Origin: CAWHMS01 sp963830495
GTDB lineage: Bacteria > Actinomycetota > Actinomycetes > Propionibacteriales > Nocardioidaceae
Length of the DNA stretch: 64,000 nucleotides
Reading direction: 5' to 3'
Assembly: GCA_963830495.1 (NCBI GenBank)
Contig: CAWHMS010000003.1
Coordinates: 744,001 to 808,000 of the forward strand
Each line of letters opens with the position of its first letter. Position 1 is the stretch's first letter. A program made the translations under genes and the position numbers. Below, in pieces: positions 26,312 through 35,342 of the stretch. The notes under the pieces were generated by a model that worked only from the letters and a program-made list of their open reading frames with translations, did no database searches and had not been told where the DNA came from.

Positions 26312-27979
26312 TCATGTGGTGGCCGTCAGCAGCGCACGGAGGTCCCCCTCCAGTGCCCGGCGCCCGCGCCGGGAGAGCGGCACCTCGATGACCCTGAGGC
26401 CGGACACGTCCGTCGCGAGAAGATCACGCAAGGCGGCGGCGTCGTCGACCTGCTCGTACGCCGTACGCGTCGCCGCGCACCATGCGTCGAGGTCCACCCC
26501 GTGCGGGGTGCCGAAGACCCGCTCGAAGGAGCGCTGGTGCGCCGGGTCGCCCTGTTCGAGAAGACTGAAGATCGCACCGCCATCGTCGTTCGCGACGACG
26601 AGCGTCAGGTCCGGGCGGGGTTCGTCAGGACCCAGGACGAGTCCTCCGGCGTCGTGCAGGAAGGTCAGGTCGCCGAGGTAGGCCAGGTCTCTGGTCGGCG
26701 GAGTGCGGGCTGCAGATTGATGAGCCTGCGCCGACTGCCGCGCCAGCGCAGCGCCGACAGCGGTCGACACGGTCCCGTCGATGCCGGACAGCCCTCGGTT
26801 GCCGAGGATGCGCCGCCGTTGACCGACCGGGTAGGGCCGACCCATCAGGTCCAGGTCGCGGATCGGCTGCGACGAGCCCACCACCAGCAGCCCGTGCGGC
26901 AGGACCGCGGCCGCCACCTCGGCCGCCACCCGCAGCGGCAGCGCGTCCGCATGCGACGCCACCAGGTCGTCGACCGCTCGTGCGAGTTCGGCATCCGCGG
27001 ATCGCCACTCCTGCAGCCAGTCCGGCGGGTCGGCAGCGTCCGCGGTCGGCATCGCGGTCAGGTGCCGGGCGATGCTTCCCGGGTCGGTGCAGACTCCGGA
27101 CCTGCCGGGAACGGAGACGACCTCGAGGTCGGGTCGCGAGATGAGCTGCGTCACCGGGCGCGACAGGGTCGGGTGGCCGGTCACCACCACCCGCTCGATC
27201 TGCTCGGCCAGCCCGGTCTGGAGGAGCAGCCGGTAGGTGCGGAGGGCGTTTGCGCCGGTGCGGGACCCGGACGTGGGTTCTGCCAGCAGCGGCCAGTTCG
27301 CCGACTCGGCCAGCAGCCGGGCGGGAGGACCGGCATCGTCGCCGGCCACGACGACCGTGCGCGGACCGGCTGGTAGCACCTCACCGGCAGGACCATCGGC
27401 TCGCGGCCGCGGAGCGCCGAGGTCGCTGTCGGGACCGCGCGTGACGGGCTGCGCCGTCGGCAGCGGGTCGGCCGGCACGAGGGGCTCGTCGAGCTGGATG
27501 TTTACCTGGGTCGGGCCGGTGCGACGGACCGCTCGTTCGACCGCTCCCACGGCTGCGGGAACGTCGCCCGGTGCAAGATCCTCAGCAGCCACGAGCGGCC
27601 CGAACAGCCCGTGCTGCTCCGTCGTCTGGTTGGCTCCGGTGCCGCGCATGGTGGCTGGACGATCTGCGGAGAGGACGACGAGGGGGACCCCCGCGTGCCG
27701 AGCCTCCAGCACGGCGGGGTGAAGGTTGGCGACCGCGCTGCCGGAGGTGGTCACTACTGCGGCGGGGCGATGCGACCCTTTGCTCAGGCCCAGCGCCAGG
27801 AAGCCGGCGCTGCGTTCGTCGATCCGCACGTGCAGCCGGAGGTCACCCCGCGCGTCGGCGTCGTACAGCTCCAGCGCGAGCGGCGCGGAGCGGGACCCGG
27901 GGGCCAGGACCACCTCGACGACGCCGGCCTCGACGAGCGCGCGGACGACGGCACGGGCCACCGAGGTCGAGTCGGTCAC
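26312..27979 (-). CDS. menD: 2-succinyl-5-enolpyruvyl-6-hydroxy-3-cyclohexene-1-carboxylate synthase
   Basis: This thiamine diphosphate enzyme joins isochorismate and 2-oxoglutarate in menaquinone synthesis. It has 555 residues. The N-terminal part has the family block VLAPGSRSAPLALEL, the Glu-containing RIDERSAGFLALGLSKGS and TTSGSAVANLHPAVLEA. The C-terminal part has the diphosphate-binding region (GNRGLSGIDGTVSTAVGAAL and DLTFLHDAGGL, then NDDGGAIFSLL). The GTG start overlaps the menC stop (GTGA), so it is read with menE and menC. Confidence 0.95.
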   Translation of the reverse strand: MTDSTSVARAVVRALVEAGVVEVVLAPGSRSAPLALELYDADARGDLRLHVRIDERSAGFLALGLSKGSHRPAAVVTTSGSAVANLHPAVLEARHAGVPLVVLSADRPATMRGTGANQTTEQHGLFGPLVAAEDLAPGDVPAAVGAVERAVRRTGPTQVNIQLDEPLVPADPLPTAQPVTRGPDSDLGAPRPRADGPAGEVLPAGPRTVVVAGDDAGPPARLLAESANWPLLAEPTSGSRTGANALRTYRLLLQTGLAEQIERVVVTGHPTLSRPVTQLISRPDLEVVSVPGRSGVCTDPGSIARHLTAMPTADAADPPDWLQEWRSADAELARAVDDLVASHADALPLRVAAEVAAAVLPHGLLVVGSSQPIRDLDLMGRPYPVGQRRRILGNRGLSGIDGTVSTAVGAALARQSAQAHQSAARTPPTRDLAYLGDLTFLHDAGGLVLGPDEPRPDLTLVVANDDGGAIFSLLEQGDPAHQRSFERVFGTPHGVDLDAWCAATRTAYEQVDDAAALRDLLATDVSGLRVIEVPLSRRGRRALEGDLRALLTATT

Positions 27980-28986
27980 CGGCGCAGACCCTCACGGAGC
28001 TCCCCGCGTGCGGCGAGGGCGGCTGCGCAGGCGTCGAGCCGGTCGTGCCAGCGCCGGGCTGAGCCGGGGTCGGCCGTTGCCGCGAGGAGGGAGGAAGGGT
28101 CAGGGCTGACGACACCCACCGACAAGGCCCCGTCGACCGGCCTGAGCGGATGTGTCACCACGTCGCGATCGAGCATGGCCGCCGTCGCGAGACCGCACGC
28201 GTACGGAAGCTCCGGCAGCGCAGCCGCCAAGGCAACTCCGGCGGCGACGCCTACGGACGACTCGAGTGCACTCGACACGACGACCGGCAGGCCCAGCTGC
28301 TCGGCGATCCGCAGCGCCGGCCGGACCCCGCCCAAGGGCTGCACCTTGAGCACGGCGATGTCCGCGGCCCCCAGCGCCTTCACCCGCAGCGGGTCGTCGG
28401 CGCGGCGGATGGATTCGTCGGCCGCGATCGGAGTGTCGACCCGGCGACGTACCTCGGCCAGCTCCTCAACCGTGGCCGTCGGCTGCTCGACGTACTCGAG
28501 GTCGAACTCCGCCAGCGCTTTGATCGCGGTCACCGCTGCGGTCACGTCCCAGCCACCGTTGGCGTCGACCCGGATCCGTGCCTGCGGACCCATCGCGGCG
28601 CGCACGGCGGCGACCCTGGCGAGATCGTGCTCGAGGGTCTGCCCCGGTTCGGCCACCTTGACCTTGGCGGTACCACAGCCGTGCGAGCCGGTGACGAGAC
28701 GCGCGGCCTCGTCCGGGGTGAGTGCGGGGACGGTGACGTTGACGGGCACCCGGTCTCGGACCGGATCCGGGAAGCCGACGTCGGCGGCTTCGAGGGCGGC
28801 TGCCAGCCAGGTTGCCGACTCGGCGGGCCCGTACTCCCAGAACGGGCTGAACTCCCCGACGCCGGCGCGGCCACGGATCAGCACACCCTCGCGGTGGGTG
28901 AGGCCTCGGAAGCGGACGTTCATCGGCAGGGTGAAGACGTCGATGCGGCGGCCCGCCCAGCGGCGGCTGCCCCGAGACGAATTCAT
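27976..28986 (-). CDS. menC: o-Succinylbenzoate synthase
   Basis: This member of the enolase superfamily dehydrates SHCHC to o-succinylbenzoate. It has 336 residues. The active-site set is visible: the KxK motif in TAKVKVAE, the first metal Asp in IRVDANGGWD, the Glu in LEYVEQPT, the Asp in PIAADESIR and the Lys in AVLKVQPLGG. The ATG at 28984-28986 overlaps the menE stop (ATGA). Confidence 0.93.
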   Translation of the reverse strand: MNSSRGSRRWAGRRIDVFTLPMNVRFRGLTHREGVLIRGRAGVGEFSPFWEYGPAESATWLAAALEAADVGFPDPVRDRVPVNVTVPALTPDEAARLVTGSHGCGTAKVKVAEPGQTLEHDLARVAAVRAAMGPQARIRVDANGGWDVTAAVTAIKALAEFDLEYVEQPTATVEELAEVRRRVDTPIAADESIRRADDPLRVKALGAADIAVLKVQPLGGVRPALRIAEQLGLPVVVSSALESSVGVAAGVALAAALPELPYACGLATAAMLDRDVVTHPLRPVDGALSVGVVSPDPSSLLAATADPGSARRWHDRLDACAAALAARGELREGLRR

Positions 28987-30065
28987 GTCCGGGCCACCAG
29001 TCCAGCCCGGAGCGCGATCCGGTCGACCTTGCCGGAGTCGAGCAACGGCAGCGCGTCACGCACGACGAGCTCGCGTGGCGCCCAAGTGCGCGGATGCTCG
29101 GCCGCGACGAAGTCCCGCACCGTGGCCAGGTCCGGCTCGGCTGCGCCGTCCGTCAGGGTCGCCACGGCGAGGACGCGCTGGCCCCATGCCGGATCGGGTA
29201 TCGCCACGACTGCCACCTCTTCGAGGCCGGGCATGGCGGCCAGGCGTCGCTGCACGGCGGCCAGTGGCACGTTGACTCCCCCGGAGACGGCGACGTCGTC
29301 CGCCCGTCCCAGCACCTCGAGGCGGCCGTCGCCATCCAGGCGTCCGATGTCCTCCGTGACGAACCAGCCGTCCCGGAGCGCTGCCTCGGTGAGGTCAGGT
29401 CGGCCGACGTACCCGTCGAACAGAACGTCTCCGCCGAGGCGGACACGTCCGTCCGGGCCGAGAGACGCGGCCACGCCGTCCAGCGGCTCGCCGTCGTACA
29501 CGCATCCGCCGCAGGTCTCGGTCATCCCGTACGTCGTCACGAGGTTGACGCTGCGGTCACGAGCACGCGACAGCAACGCGCGGTCTACCGGGCCACCCCC
29601 GACCAACACGGCGTCGTACGTCGCGAGCGCCTCTGCTGCCGCAGGCTCGGCCAGCCAGCGGTACAGCTGGGTCGGGACGATGGCGAGGTAACGACGCCGG
29701 GTCGCCGGTCGCCCGGGTTGCTCGTGCCCGAGCGCTGCCGTCGCCGCGGGCAGGTCTGAATAGTCGTCGAGCACCACTGCTGTGGTGCCGCTGAGGACGG
29801 AGCGGACGAGCACCTGGAGTCCGGCGACCCGGTGCGGGGGTAGCGCGAGCAGCCACTGACCTGGCCCGCCGATCCGATCCAGCGAGGCCATCGCGGAAGC
29901 GAGCATCGCCGTCCGGGACAGCGCCACCGGCTTCGGATCACCGGTCGAGCCGGAGGTGCCGAGCGTCAGTGCCCTCGCCCCCGGGTCCTCGAGCCACCGC
30001 GCCAGCAGCGCACCCACCGCACCAGCGTTTCCTGTCACCGGATGAAGTGAGGCGGCGGCAGTCAC
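28983..30065 (-). CDS. menE: o-Succinylbenzoate-CoA ligase
   Basis: This adenylate-forming enzyme activates o-succinylbenzoate with CoA. At 360 residues it is short, as in other actinobacterial MenE. It has the P-loop-like TLGTSGSTGDPKPVALS, the block TYGMTETCGGCVYDG, and the hinge and C-terminal motifs LEVLGRADDVAVSGGVNV and LLDSGKVDRIAL with the catalytic Lys. The start is the GTG at 30063-30065. It is first in a tightly overlapping menE-menC-menD operon and has a probable leaderless promoter. Confidence 0.92.
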   Translation of the reverse strand: MTAAASLHPVTGNAGAVGALLARWLEDPGARALTLGTSGSTGDPKPVALSRTAMLASAMASLDRIGGPGQWLLALPPHRVAGLQVLVRSVLSGTTAVVLDDYSDLPAATAALGHEQPGRPATRRRYLAIVPTQLYRWLAEPAAAEALATYDAVLVGGGPVDRALLSRARDRSVNLVTTYGMTETCGGCVYDGEPLDGVAASLGPDGRVRLGGDVLFDGYVGRPDLTEAALRDGWFVTEDIGRLDGDGRLEVLGRADDVAVSGGVNVPLAAVQRRLAAMPGLEEVAVVAIPDPAWGQRVLAVATLTDGAAEPDLATVRDFVAAEHPRTWAPRELVVRDALPLLDSGKVDRIALRAGLVART

Positions 30066-30071
30066 GCGGCC

Positions 30072-30077
30072 ACCCTA
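30072..30077 (-). promoter_or_regulatory. -10 element of probable leaderless menE promoter
   Basis: On the minus strand TAGGGT ends six bases before the menE GTG. There is no ribosome binding site between them. This would start the menE-menC-menD transcript at the start codon. Confidence 0.5.
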
Positions 30078-30131
30078 CGGCTACCTACCAACGCTCGGTT
30101 CGGGTCGTCAGGCTGACAGACTTGCCCCGCC

Positions 30132-31007
30132 ATGACCACAGCTCGCCTCTGGATCGCAGGAGCCCGGCCGCGCACCCTTCCGGCTGCAGTGGCTCCGGTG
30201 CTCGCCGGCACGGGCGTGGCGGCATACGAGAGCGACGCCGTCTGGTGGAAGGCCTTTCTAGCGCTGGTGGTGGCGGTGTCTCTCCAGATCGGGGTCAACT
30301 ACGCCAACGACTATTCCGACGGCGTGCGGGGCACCGATGCCGACCGGGTGGGGCCGTTGCGGTTGGTCGGGTCGGGGCTGGTGGCGCCGCCCCGAGTGCG
30401 GGCAGCGGCTTTCGTCGCCTTCGGGGTCGGCGCGACGGCAGGATTGGTGCTCGCGGCTACAACCGCGTGGTGGCTGGTGCTCGTGGGTGCTGCGGCCCTC
30501 GTGGCGGCGTGGTACTACACCGGCGGCGCGGCGCCCTACGGCTATCGCGGCCTGGGCGAGGTCAGCGTCTTCGTCTTCTTCGGGTTGGTCGCTGTCGTCG
30601 GTACGACATACGTCCAGACCGAGACGATCGGGGCAGCGTCGGTGCTGACCGGTTACGCAGTGGGCGCCTTGGCATGCGCGATCCTGGTGGCCAACAACCT
30701 GCGAGACATCACATCAGACGAGCTCGCAGGAAAGCTGACCTTGGCCGTGCGCCTGGGCGACGCGCACACTCGGCTGCTCTACGCGGTGTTGGTCTTGGGC
30801 GCCGGTGTCTTCGTCGTAGCCGTCGCCTCGGTCACGACCTGGTGGGGCTTGCTGGGGCTTGGGTACGCGTCGGTCGTGGCGCCCGCGGTTGCGCGGGTGC
30901 GTGCCGGTGCGGTGGGGCCGGACCTCATCGCGACACTGCGTGACACGGGAGTGGCCGAGCTCGTGCTGTCGGCGGGCCTCGCCTTGGGCCTGGTCGCCGG
31001 GCGCTGA
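30132..31007 (+). CDS. menA: 1,4-dihydroxy-2-naphthoate polyprenyltransferase
   Basis: This is an integral membrane prenyltransferase of the UbiA family, 291 residues with eight or nine helices. It attaches the polyprenyl tail to dihydroxynaphthoate, giving demethylmenaquinone for MenG. The first Asp-rich motif is NYANDYSDGVRGTDADRVGP. The second lies in NNLRDITSDELAGKLTLAVR. The length is normal. The gene diverges from menE across 66 bases and is followed by a short G-rich repeat region. Confidence 0.93.
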   Translation: MTTARLWIAGARPRTLPAAVAPVLAGTGVAAYESDAVWWKAFLALVVAVSLQIGVNYANDYSDGVRGTDADRVGPLRLVGSGLVAPPRVRAAAFVAFGVGATAGLVLAATTAWWLVLVGAAALVAAWYYTGGAAPYGYRGLGEVSVFVFFGLVAVVGTTYVQTETIGAASVLTGYAVGALACAILVANNLRDITSDELAGKLTLAVRLGDAHTRLLYAVLVLGAGVFVVAVASVTTWWGLLGLGYASVVAPAVARVRAGAVGPDLIATLRDTGVAELVLSAGLALGLVAGR

Positions 31008-31020
31008 CGGCGACCGGGGG

Positions 31021-31064
31021 GTGCCGGCGACCGGGTGCCGGCGACCGCGGTGCCGGCGACCGCG
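31021..31064. repeat. Short tandem repeat of 14-15 bases, three copies
   Basis: GTGCCGGCGACCGCG and close variants are repeated head to tail at 31021, 31035 and 31050, and a fourth copy begins at 31065. The following 100 bases continue in GGTGCCGGGTGC-like steps. The stretch lies between the convergent menA and the small membrane protein gene. No convincing gene is seen in 31008-31205. Confidence 0.7.
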
Positions 31065-31205
31065 GTGCCAGGGGCCAGGGAACTGGGTGCCGGGTGCGGC
31101 GCAACCGCGGGCCAGGTGCTGGGTGCCGGGTGCCCGGGGTGTGGTGCGGGCGCAGCACCGGGCTACGGGTTCGGGGGCGATGCCTCCGGCTCGGTATTGA
31201 CGGTG

Positions 31206-31499
31206 TCAGGGCGTCGGGTCGTCGTCCGCCGGTGGTCTCCTGATCCGGCGTAGGAAGTCCGGATCGTCGTCCGGCGCAAGCGGTCGACGTCTAGCTGGCT
31301 TGGGTGTCGGCGGAGCGCTAGTGCCGTTCGGCCGACCGTAGACGAGCCACGCGGCAGGACCCACGAGCGGAACGAAGACCAGCAGTGCCCAGAGTCCTCT
31401 GGGCAGTTGACGGACATGTCGTGGATCGGACTGCGCGATCTCCACCCAACAGTAGATCGCGAGCACCAAGACCAGGATCAATGGAAGCAGCCGCAGCAC
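31206..31499 (-). CDS. Small membrane protein with PLDc_N-like domain
   Basis: The product has 97 residues with two membrane helices (about 5-20 and 36-53). The pattern WVEIAQSDPRHVRQLPRGLW followed by a second helix and WLVYGRP is that of the phospholipase D nuclease N-terminal (PLDc_N) family. These proteins lack any nuclease domain of their own and have no known activity. The C-terminus is a Pro- and Arg-rich cytoplasmic tail with a repeated DDDP. It diverges from the ammonia-lyase gene. Confidence 0.75.
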   Translation of the reverse strand: MLRLLPLILVLVLAIYCWVEIAQSDPRHVRQLPRGLWALLVFVPLVGPAAWLVYGRPNGTSAPPTPKPARRRPLAPDDDPDFLRRIRRPPADDDPTP

Positions 31500-31541
31500 C
31501 AGACCTCCTCTCTCCTGATCAGACTAGCCCGACCGCAAAGA

Positions 31542-31547
31542 TAAGGT
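31542..31547 (+). promoter_or_regulatory. -10 element of probable leaderless promoter
   Basis: TAAGGT ends six bases before the GTG at 31554, with no ribosome binding site between. Confidence 0.5.
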
Positions 31548-31553
31548 CCGGGT

Positions 31554-32519
31554 GTGGAGGAGATCGGGCTGCTCGACAGCGGTGAGGTCGACCGGGCTGC
31601 GGCCCGGATCGACGGTTTCGTCCGCCGGACGCCCTTGGTCGCGACCGAGCTCGGTTCCCTTGACCGGCCGCTCTTCTTGAAGGCGGAGTGCTTGCAGATC
31701 GGTGGGTCGTTCAAGATCCGTGGCGCTACCAATGCGCTCCGGCAGCTGTCCGACGAGGAGCGCTCGCGTGGAGTGATCACCCATTCGTCGGGCAATCATG
31801 CCCAGGCACTCGCGCGGGCCGCGCGTAGCCTCGGCGTCAAGGCGACGATCGTGATGCCGCACCAGTCACCCGCGATCAAGCAGGCCGCCACCCGCGCGCA
31901 AGGCGCGGAGATCGTGCTCGTGGACATCGCCGACAGGGTCAGCGGCGTCGACCGGATCCGCAGCCGCACGGGGGCCACGCTCATCCCGCCCTACGACGAC
32001 GAGCGCATCGTGGCGGGCCAGGGAACGATCGGCCTTGAGCTGCTCGCCGATCTGCCGGGTATGGCCTCGGTGCTGGTGCCGGTGAGCGGTGGCGGTCTAA
32101 TCAGTGGAATCGCGGTAGCGGTGAAGTCTCGGCGGCCCGACATTCGGATCGTGGCTGTCGAGCCAGAGCTGGCCGCAGACTTGGCCGAGGGTTTCGCCCG
32201 CGGTGAACGGGTGGTGTGGGACACCGAACTGACGGGGCGAACGATCGCAGACGGGTTGCGTGTCGGCGGCGTGGGCGAGGTGAATTGGCGCCACATCTCG
32301 GCACTGGTCGACGACGTGGTGACGGTGTCCGAGGACGACATCCTCGACGCGATGCGGAGGGTCCTCGTCGAGTGCCGTCTGGTGTGCGAGCCCAGCGGAG
32401 CGGTGTCCGTAGCAGGCTATCTGCGGCACGCCGACCTGCTACCGCGTGGCCCCTCGGTGGCGGTCGTGTCAGGGGGCAACGTCGACCCTGCCCTGATCGC
32501 CGACGTCGTACACCGCTGA
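31554..32519 (+). CDS. PLP-dependent threonine/serine ammonia-lyase or racemase
   Basis: This fold-type II PLP enzyme of 321 residues would deaminate L-threonine or L-serine, or racemise serine. The PLP Lys is in IGGSFKIRGATNAL. The substrate loop SSGNHAQALARAA and the phosphate-binding loop VSGGGLISGIA follow. There is no C-terminal ACT regulatory domain, which argues for a catabolic enzyme or serine racemase rather than the isoleucine pathway enzyme IlvA. The start is the GTG at 31554. Confidence 0.85.
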   Translation: MEEIGLLDSGEVDRAAARIDGFVRRTPLVATELGSLDRPLFLKAECLQIGGSFKIRGATNALRQLSDEERSRGVITHSSGNHAQALARAARSLGVKATIVMPHQSPAIKQAATRAQGAEIVLVDIADRVSGVDRIRSRTGATLIPPYDDERIVAGQGTIGLELLADLPGMASVLVPVSGGGLISGIAVAVKSRRPDIRIVAVEPELAADLAEGFARGERVVWDTELTGRTIADGLRVGGVGEVNWRHISALVDDVVTVSEDDILDAMRRVLVECRLVCEPSGAVSVAGYLRHADLLPRGPSVAVVSGGNVDPALIADVVHR

Positions 32520-32591
32520 CCTAGGCTGAGGGACGACCATCGATCCGGGCGGGCGTGCTGCCGAGGCACATCGTCCCAACCAGGACAGCCA

Positions 32592-32858
32592 ATGAAGTTC
32601 TTCGCCCTCTACACGCTCGCCCGCGCGGCACTCTTCGCGGCCGTCTTCGGCCTGCTGTGGTTGTTGCTCGGGCGCTCGATCGAGTGGAACGCCGTCAACG
32701 CGCTCTACCTCGCCCTGATCGCGATGGTGGTCTCATCGTTGATCGCCTTCCTCACGCTGCGCAGCCTGCGGGACAAGGTCGCCCTGCAATTGGCAGCACG
32801 GGCGGACCGCGCGAAGGCAAGTCTCGAGGCCCGGCGTACTGCCGAGGACGACGACTAG
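32592..32858 (+). CDS. DUF4229-like small membrane protein
   Basis: The product has 88 residues with two membrane helices (about 8-27 and 36-58) and a charged tail rich in Ala and Arg. It resembles the actinobacterial DUF4229 family, whose members often lie near menA or cytochrome c biogenesis genes, as here. Function is unknown. A TAGGCT hexamer at 32522-32527 could be its -10, with a leader of about 60 bases. Confidence 0.75.
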   Translation: MKFFALYTLARAALFAAVFGLLWLLLGRSIEWNAVNALYLALIAMVVSSLIAFLTLRSLRDKVALQLAARADRAKASLEARRTAEDDD

Positions 32859-33362
32859 CTAGGCGCACCCCGAGCCGCCCACCCCCTCCCGCCAAGATTC
32901 CTTCGGCCTACCGGACTATCCGATGCACCGGATGTTCACGCCGCCCGAGATGGTCGCGTCCCAACAGCTCGCCCACGTCGTGGCCAGCCGCATGACAGAC
33001 CACGCCGCTGGCCGCGCATGTTCGTCGCCACAGGATGATCCGCGTCCGGCATGGTTCGGGATCCCGGAAGGTCGGGCTGGCGTGATAGTCCGGAACTCCG
33101 GAGTCTCGCGCCGACGAGATGGTCCGGTCGAGCCAAGCGAAACTAACGGGGACGGGGTCGGCCGGTGGCTGCCGAGCGGGTGGGCCAGCGCAATCATCAG
33201 CTCGCGCGGTGCCATATCGCCGCTGCTGCGGACAACGGGCGGCATGCGATTCGCGACGGAGAGATCCCCACAGGCATGTTGCGGAGCGCCGCTGTCCACA
33301 GACTTTCGGCAGGGAGCGGTTCTGTGCCTGTGTTGTCGGACCCGATGCGGAACATCCTTCAC
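32859..33362. other. 504-base stretch with no convincing gene
   Basis: Several open frames cross this stretch on both strands, but none resembles a family I know. Base composition is less GC-biased by codon position than in neighbouring genes. It may hold decayed coding sequence or the regulatory region of the MarR-like frame that follows. Confidence 0.4.
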
Positions 33363-33860
33363 ATGACCTCGACCTTCTGCGTTCCCGCGCCGCCAGGCGT
33401 TCCTGCGGGTGTACCGAGCAACCGGCTGACCATGATCGCCGCAGCACTTGATGGTGCTGCCGAGCGGTTGCTCGAACGCTCGCCGCGCTGGCCGCAGCAG
33501 GCAGACCTGCTGCCTAGGCGCAGGCGCATCCTGGCCTCGGTCGTCTACGGCTGTCCCAAGCCGATGTGCGCGCTGGCAGCCAGCGAGGGAGTAAGTGCTC
33601 AGACGATGACGGACGAGATCGACGTCCTCGAGCGAGCCGGACTGGTGCGGCGTATCCGCTCAGCCGCCGACCGACGCGTATTCATGGTCTCGGCCACGTC
33701 AAGGGGTGAATCCGTCCTCGATGATGAGCGCGCGAGCCGGGTCGCGCTGATCGCAGAGCAGCTGGCGGGACTCTCGCGTTCTGCCCTCGAGGATCTCGAG
33801 CGTGTCAGCGTCGCGCTCGCCGACCATGCCTTGCCTCGACGCCCCCGCGAAACCCTGACG
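33363..33860 (+). pseudogene. MarR-like winged-helix regulator with no stop of its own
   Basis: The frame contains a recognisable MarR winged-helix domain: an Ala-rich helix, the recognition region SAQTMTDEIDVLERAGLVRR, the wing SAADRRVFMVSATSRG and a C-terminal dimer helix ending near VALADHAL. After that point the sequence becomes low-complexity and the frame stays open to 35357, across the whole of ccsB in antisense. A TGA in another frame at 33856-33858 sits where a MarR protein would normally end, so a small frameshift may have removed the stop. The start is uncertain: ATG codons at 33345, 33363 and 33432 all lack good ribosome binding sites. This may be a decaying gene. The end given is where family similarity ceases. 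Confidence 0.45.
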
Positions 33861-34151
33861 CCGGTCGAGGACTCTCGCCAGACGCAGTCGTCTGGTGCGG
33901 GTCCCGTGATGATGGCGAGCCCAGACATGCGCCTTGCGCACGAGCCTGACGCGCTCCCGACAGACGCCGCGGACCGGGCGTGCGTCGAGGATGGGCTCCT
34001 GGCCACCGATAGTGCGGGCAACGACAGCAGCGCACTTCCGCGGATGCATCAGGTCGTCACCGGGGCTGCGCCGGCGGTCAGCGTCGAGACTGCGTACCCA
34101 GAGCCGGCACGAGCCCAGGACCGACCTATAGCCCCAGCGCCATACCCAGCC

Positions 34152-35342
34152 TCAGAGACCCGCGTAGCTGTGCAGGCCAGACCCGAAGACGTTGATTCCC
34201 ACGAAGTTGAAGAGGAAGGTCGCGTACCCGACCAGAGCGATCACGGCCGCGCCCTTGCCCCGCCATCCGGCGGTCGCCCGGGCGTGCAGATACGCGGCGT
34301 ACACCACCCAGGTGATGAACGCCCAGACCTCCTTGGGATCCCAGCCCCAGAAGCGTCCCCAGGCGTACTCTGCCCAGATCGCCCCGGCGAGGACTGCGAA
34401 CGTCCAGAGCGGGAACGCGAACGCGTGGACGCGATAGGCGACACGGTCGATGGACTCGGAGTCAGGCATCCGCCACACGAACCCGCGACGTTCGTCGTCC
34501 GGCTCAGCCACGGCTCTCAGCTCGGCCCGTCGGCGGACGAGGAACAGCGCGGAGGTCAGCGCGCCGATCGTCAGGGCGCCGCCGGCGATTGCCGCGGCGA
34601 AGACGTGGATGACCAGCCAGTACGACTCCAGAGCGGGCACCAGCGGAGCAACCGGCCGATAGAGCACGAGTACGGCGATGCCGAGCACGACGGTCGCGAA
34701 AGCGGTCACCAAGAGTCCGAGCCAACGCACCGGATACCGGAGGAGCAGCACCAGGTAGGCGAGCACGACCATGAGCGAACCGGTGATCGCGAACTCGTAC
34801 ATGCTGCCCCACGGCACGCGCTCGGCTGCGAGTCCACGTGCAACGACGCCAACCAACTGCAATCCGACTCCGAGCACCGTCAGCGCCAGGCCGATCCGCC
34901 CGAGTCGGTCACTGCGCTCCAGGTTCTGGGCCGACCCCTTGCCACCGGTGTCGCCAGAGTCGCCAGGCTTGCCAGCGTCGGCAGGCCAGCCAGGGCCGCC
35001 AGGTTTGCGAGCATCGGCAGGCTCGAGCTGACGCGGCTGCGCTGGAGTCAGCGTTGCGCCGGCACCAGTTCGCTGAGGGTTGCCGAGCGCACTCTTCCGC
35101 GGGCCACTCCCCCACTCTCCAGCGGAAAGCTGTCCGAGGGAGGCCTCCGACGACCCAGGAGACGTCGCCTCGGCAACGCTGCCAGCGGCCAGCGGGCGGC
35201 GGGACTTCTCGTTGGACTCGATCTCCGGCAGCTGGCGGGCCATCGCCCATTCGCCGATGTTGGCCAGCATCGCCAGCGCGTACACCACAGTGGCCGAGTA
35301 GAGCGCGTTGTTGCTGAGCTCTGCCAGCGTCTGTTGGCTCAC
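34152..35342 (-). CDS. ccsB: Cytochrome c biogenesis protein CcsB (CcsA family), heme handling
   Basis: This is a membrane protein of the System II cytochrome c pathway that exports heme and ligates it to apocytochrome c together with ResB. It has 396 residues. The tryptophan-rich WWD motif WGRFWGWDPKEVWAFITW is near residue 335, and conserved His residues lie in the flanking helices. An unusual hydrophilic stretch of about 105 residues sits between the first and second membrane helices. It is rich in Gly, Pro, Ala and Asp. The GTG overlaps the resB stop (GTGA). Confidence 0.92.
   Translation of the reverse strand: MSQQTLAELSNNALYSATVVYALAMLANIGEWAMARQLPEIESNEKSRRPLAAGSVAEATSPGSSEASLGQLSAGEWGSGPRKSALGNPQRTGAGATLTPAQPRQLEPADARKPGGPGWPADAGKPGDSGDTGGKGSAQNLERSDRLGRIGLALTVLGVGLQLVGVVARGLAAERVPWGSMYEFAITGSLMVVLAYLVLLLRYPVRWLGLLVTAFATVVLGIAVLVLYRPVAPLVPALESYWLVIHVFAAAIAGGALTIGALTSALFLVRRRAELRAVAEPDDERRGFVWRMPDSESIDRVAYRVHAFAFPLWTFAVLAGAIWAEYAWGRFWGWDPKEVWAFITWVVYAAYLHARATAGWRGKGAAVIALVGYATFLFNFVGINVFGSGLHSYAGL

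Noticed and set aside
31021..31064. Short repeats as a CRISPR array
   Set aside because: Units are directly adjacent with no spacers and there are no cas genes.
32923..33366. Open frame of 147 codons on the plus strand
   Set aside because: No recognisable family, no ribosome binding site and weak codon bias; another open frame covers the same bases on the minus strand.
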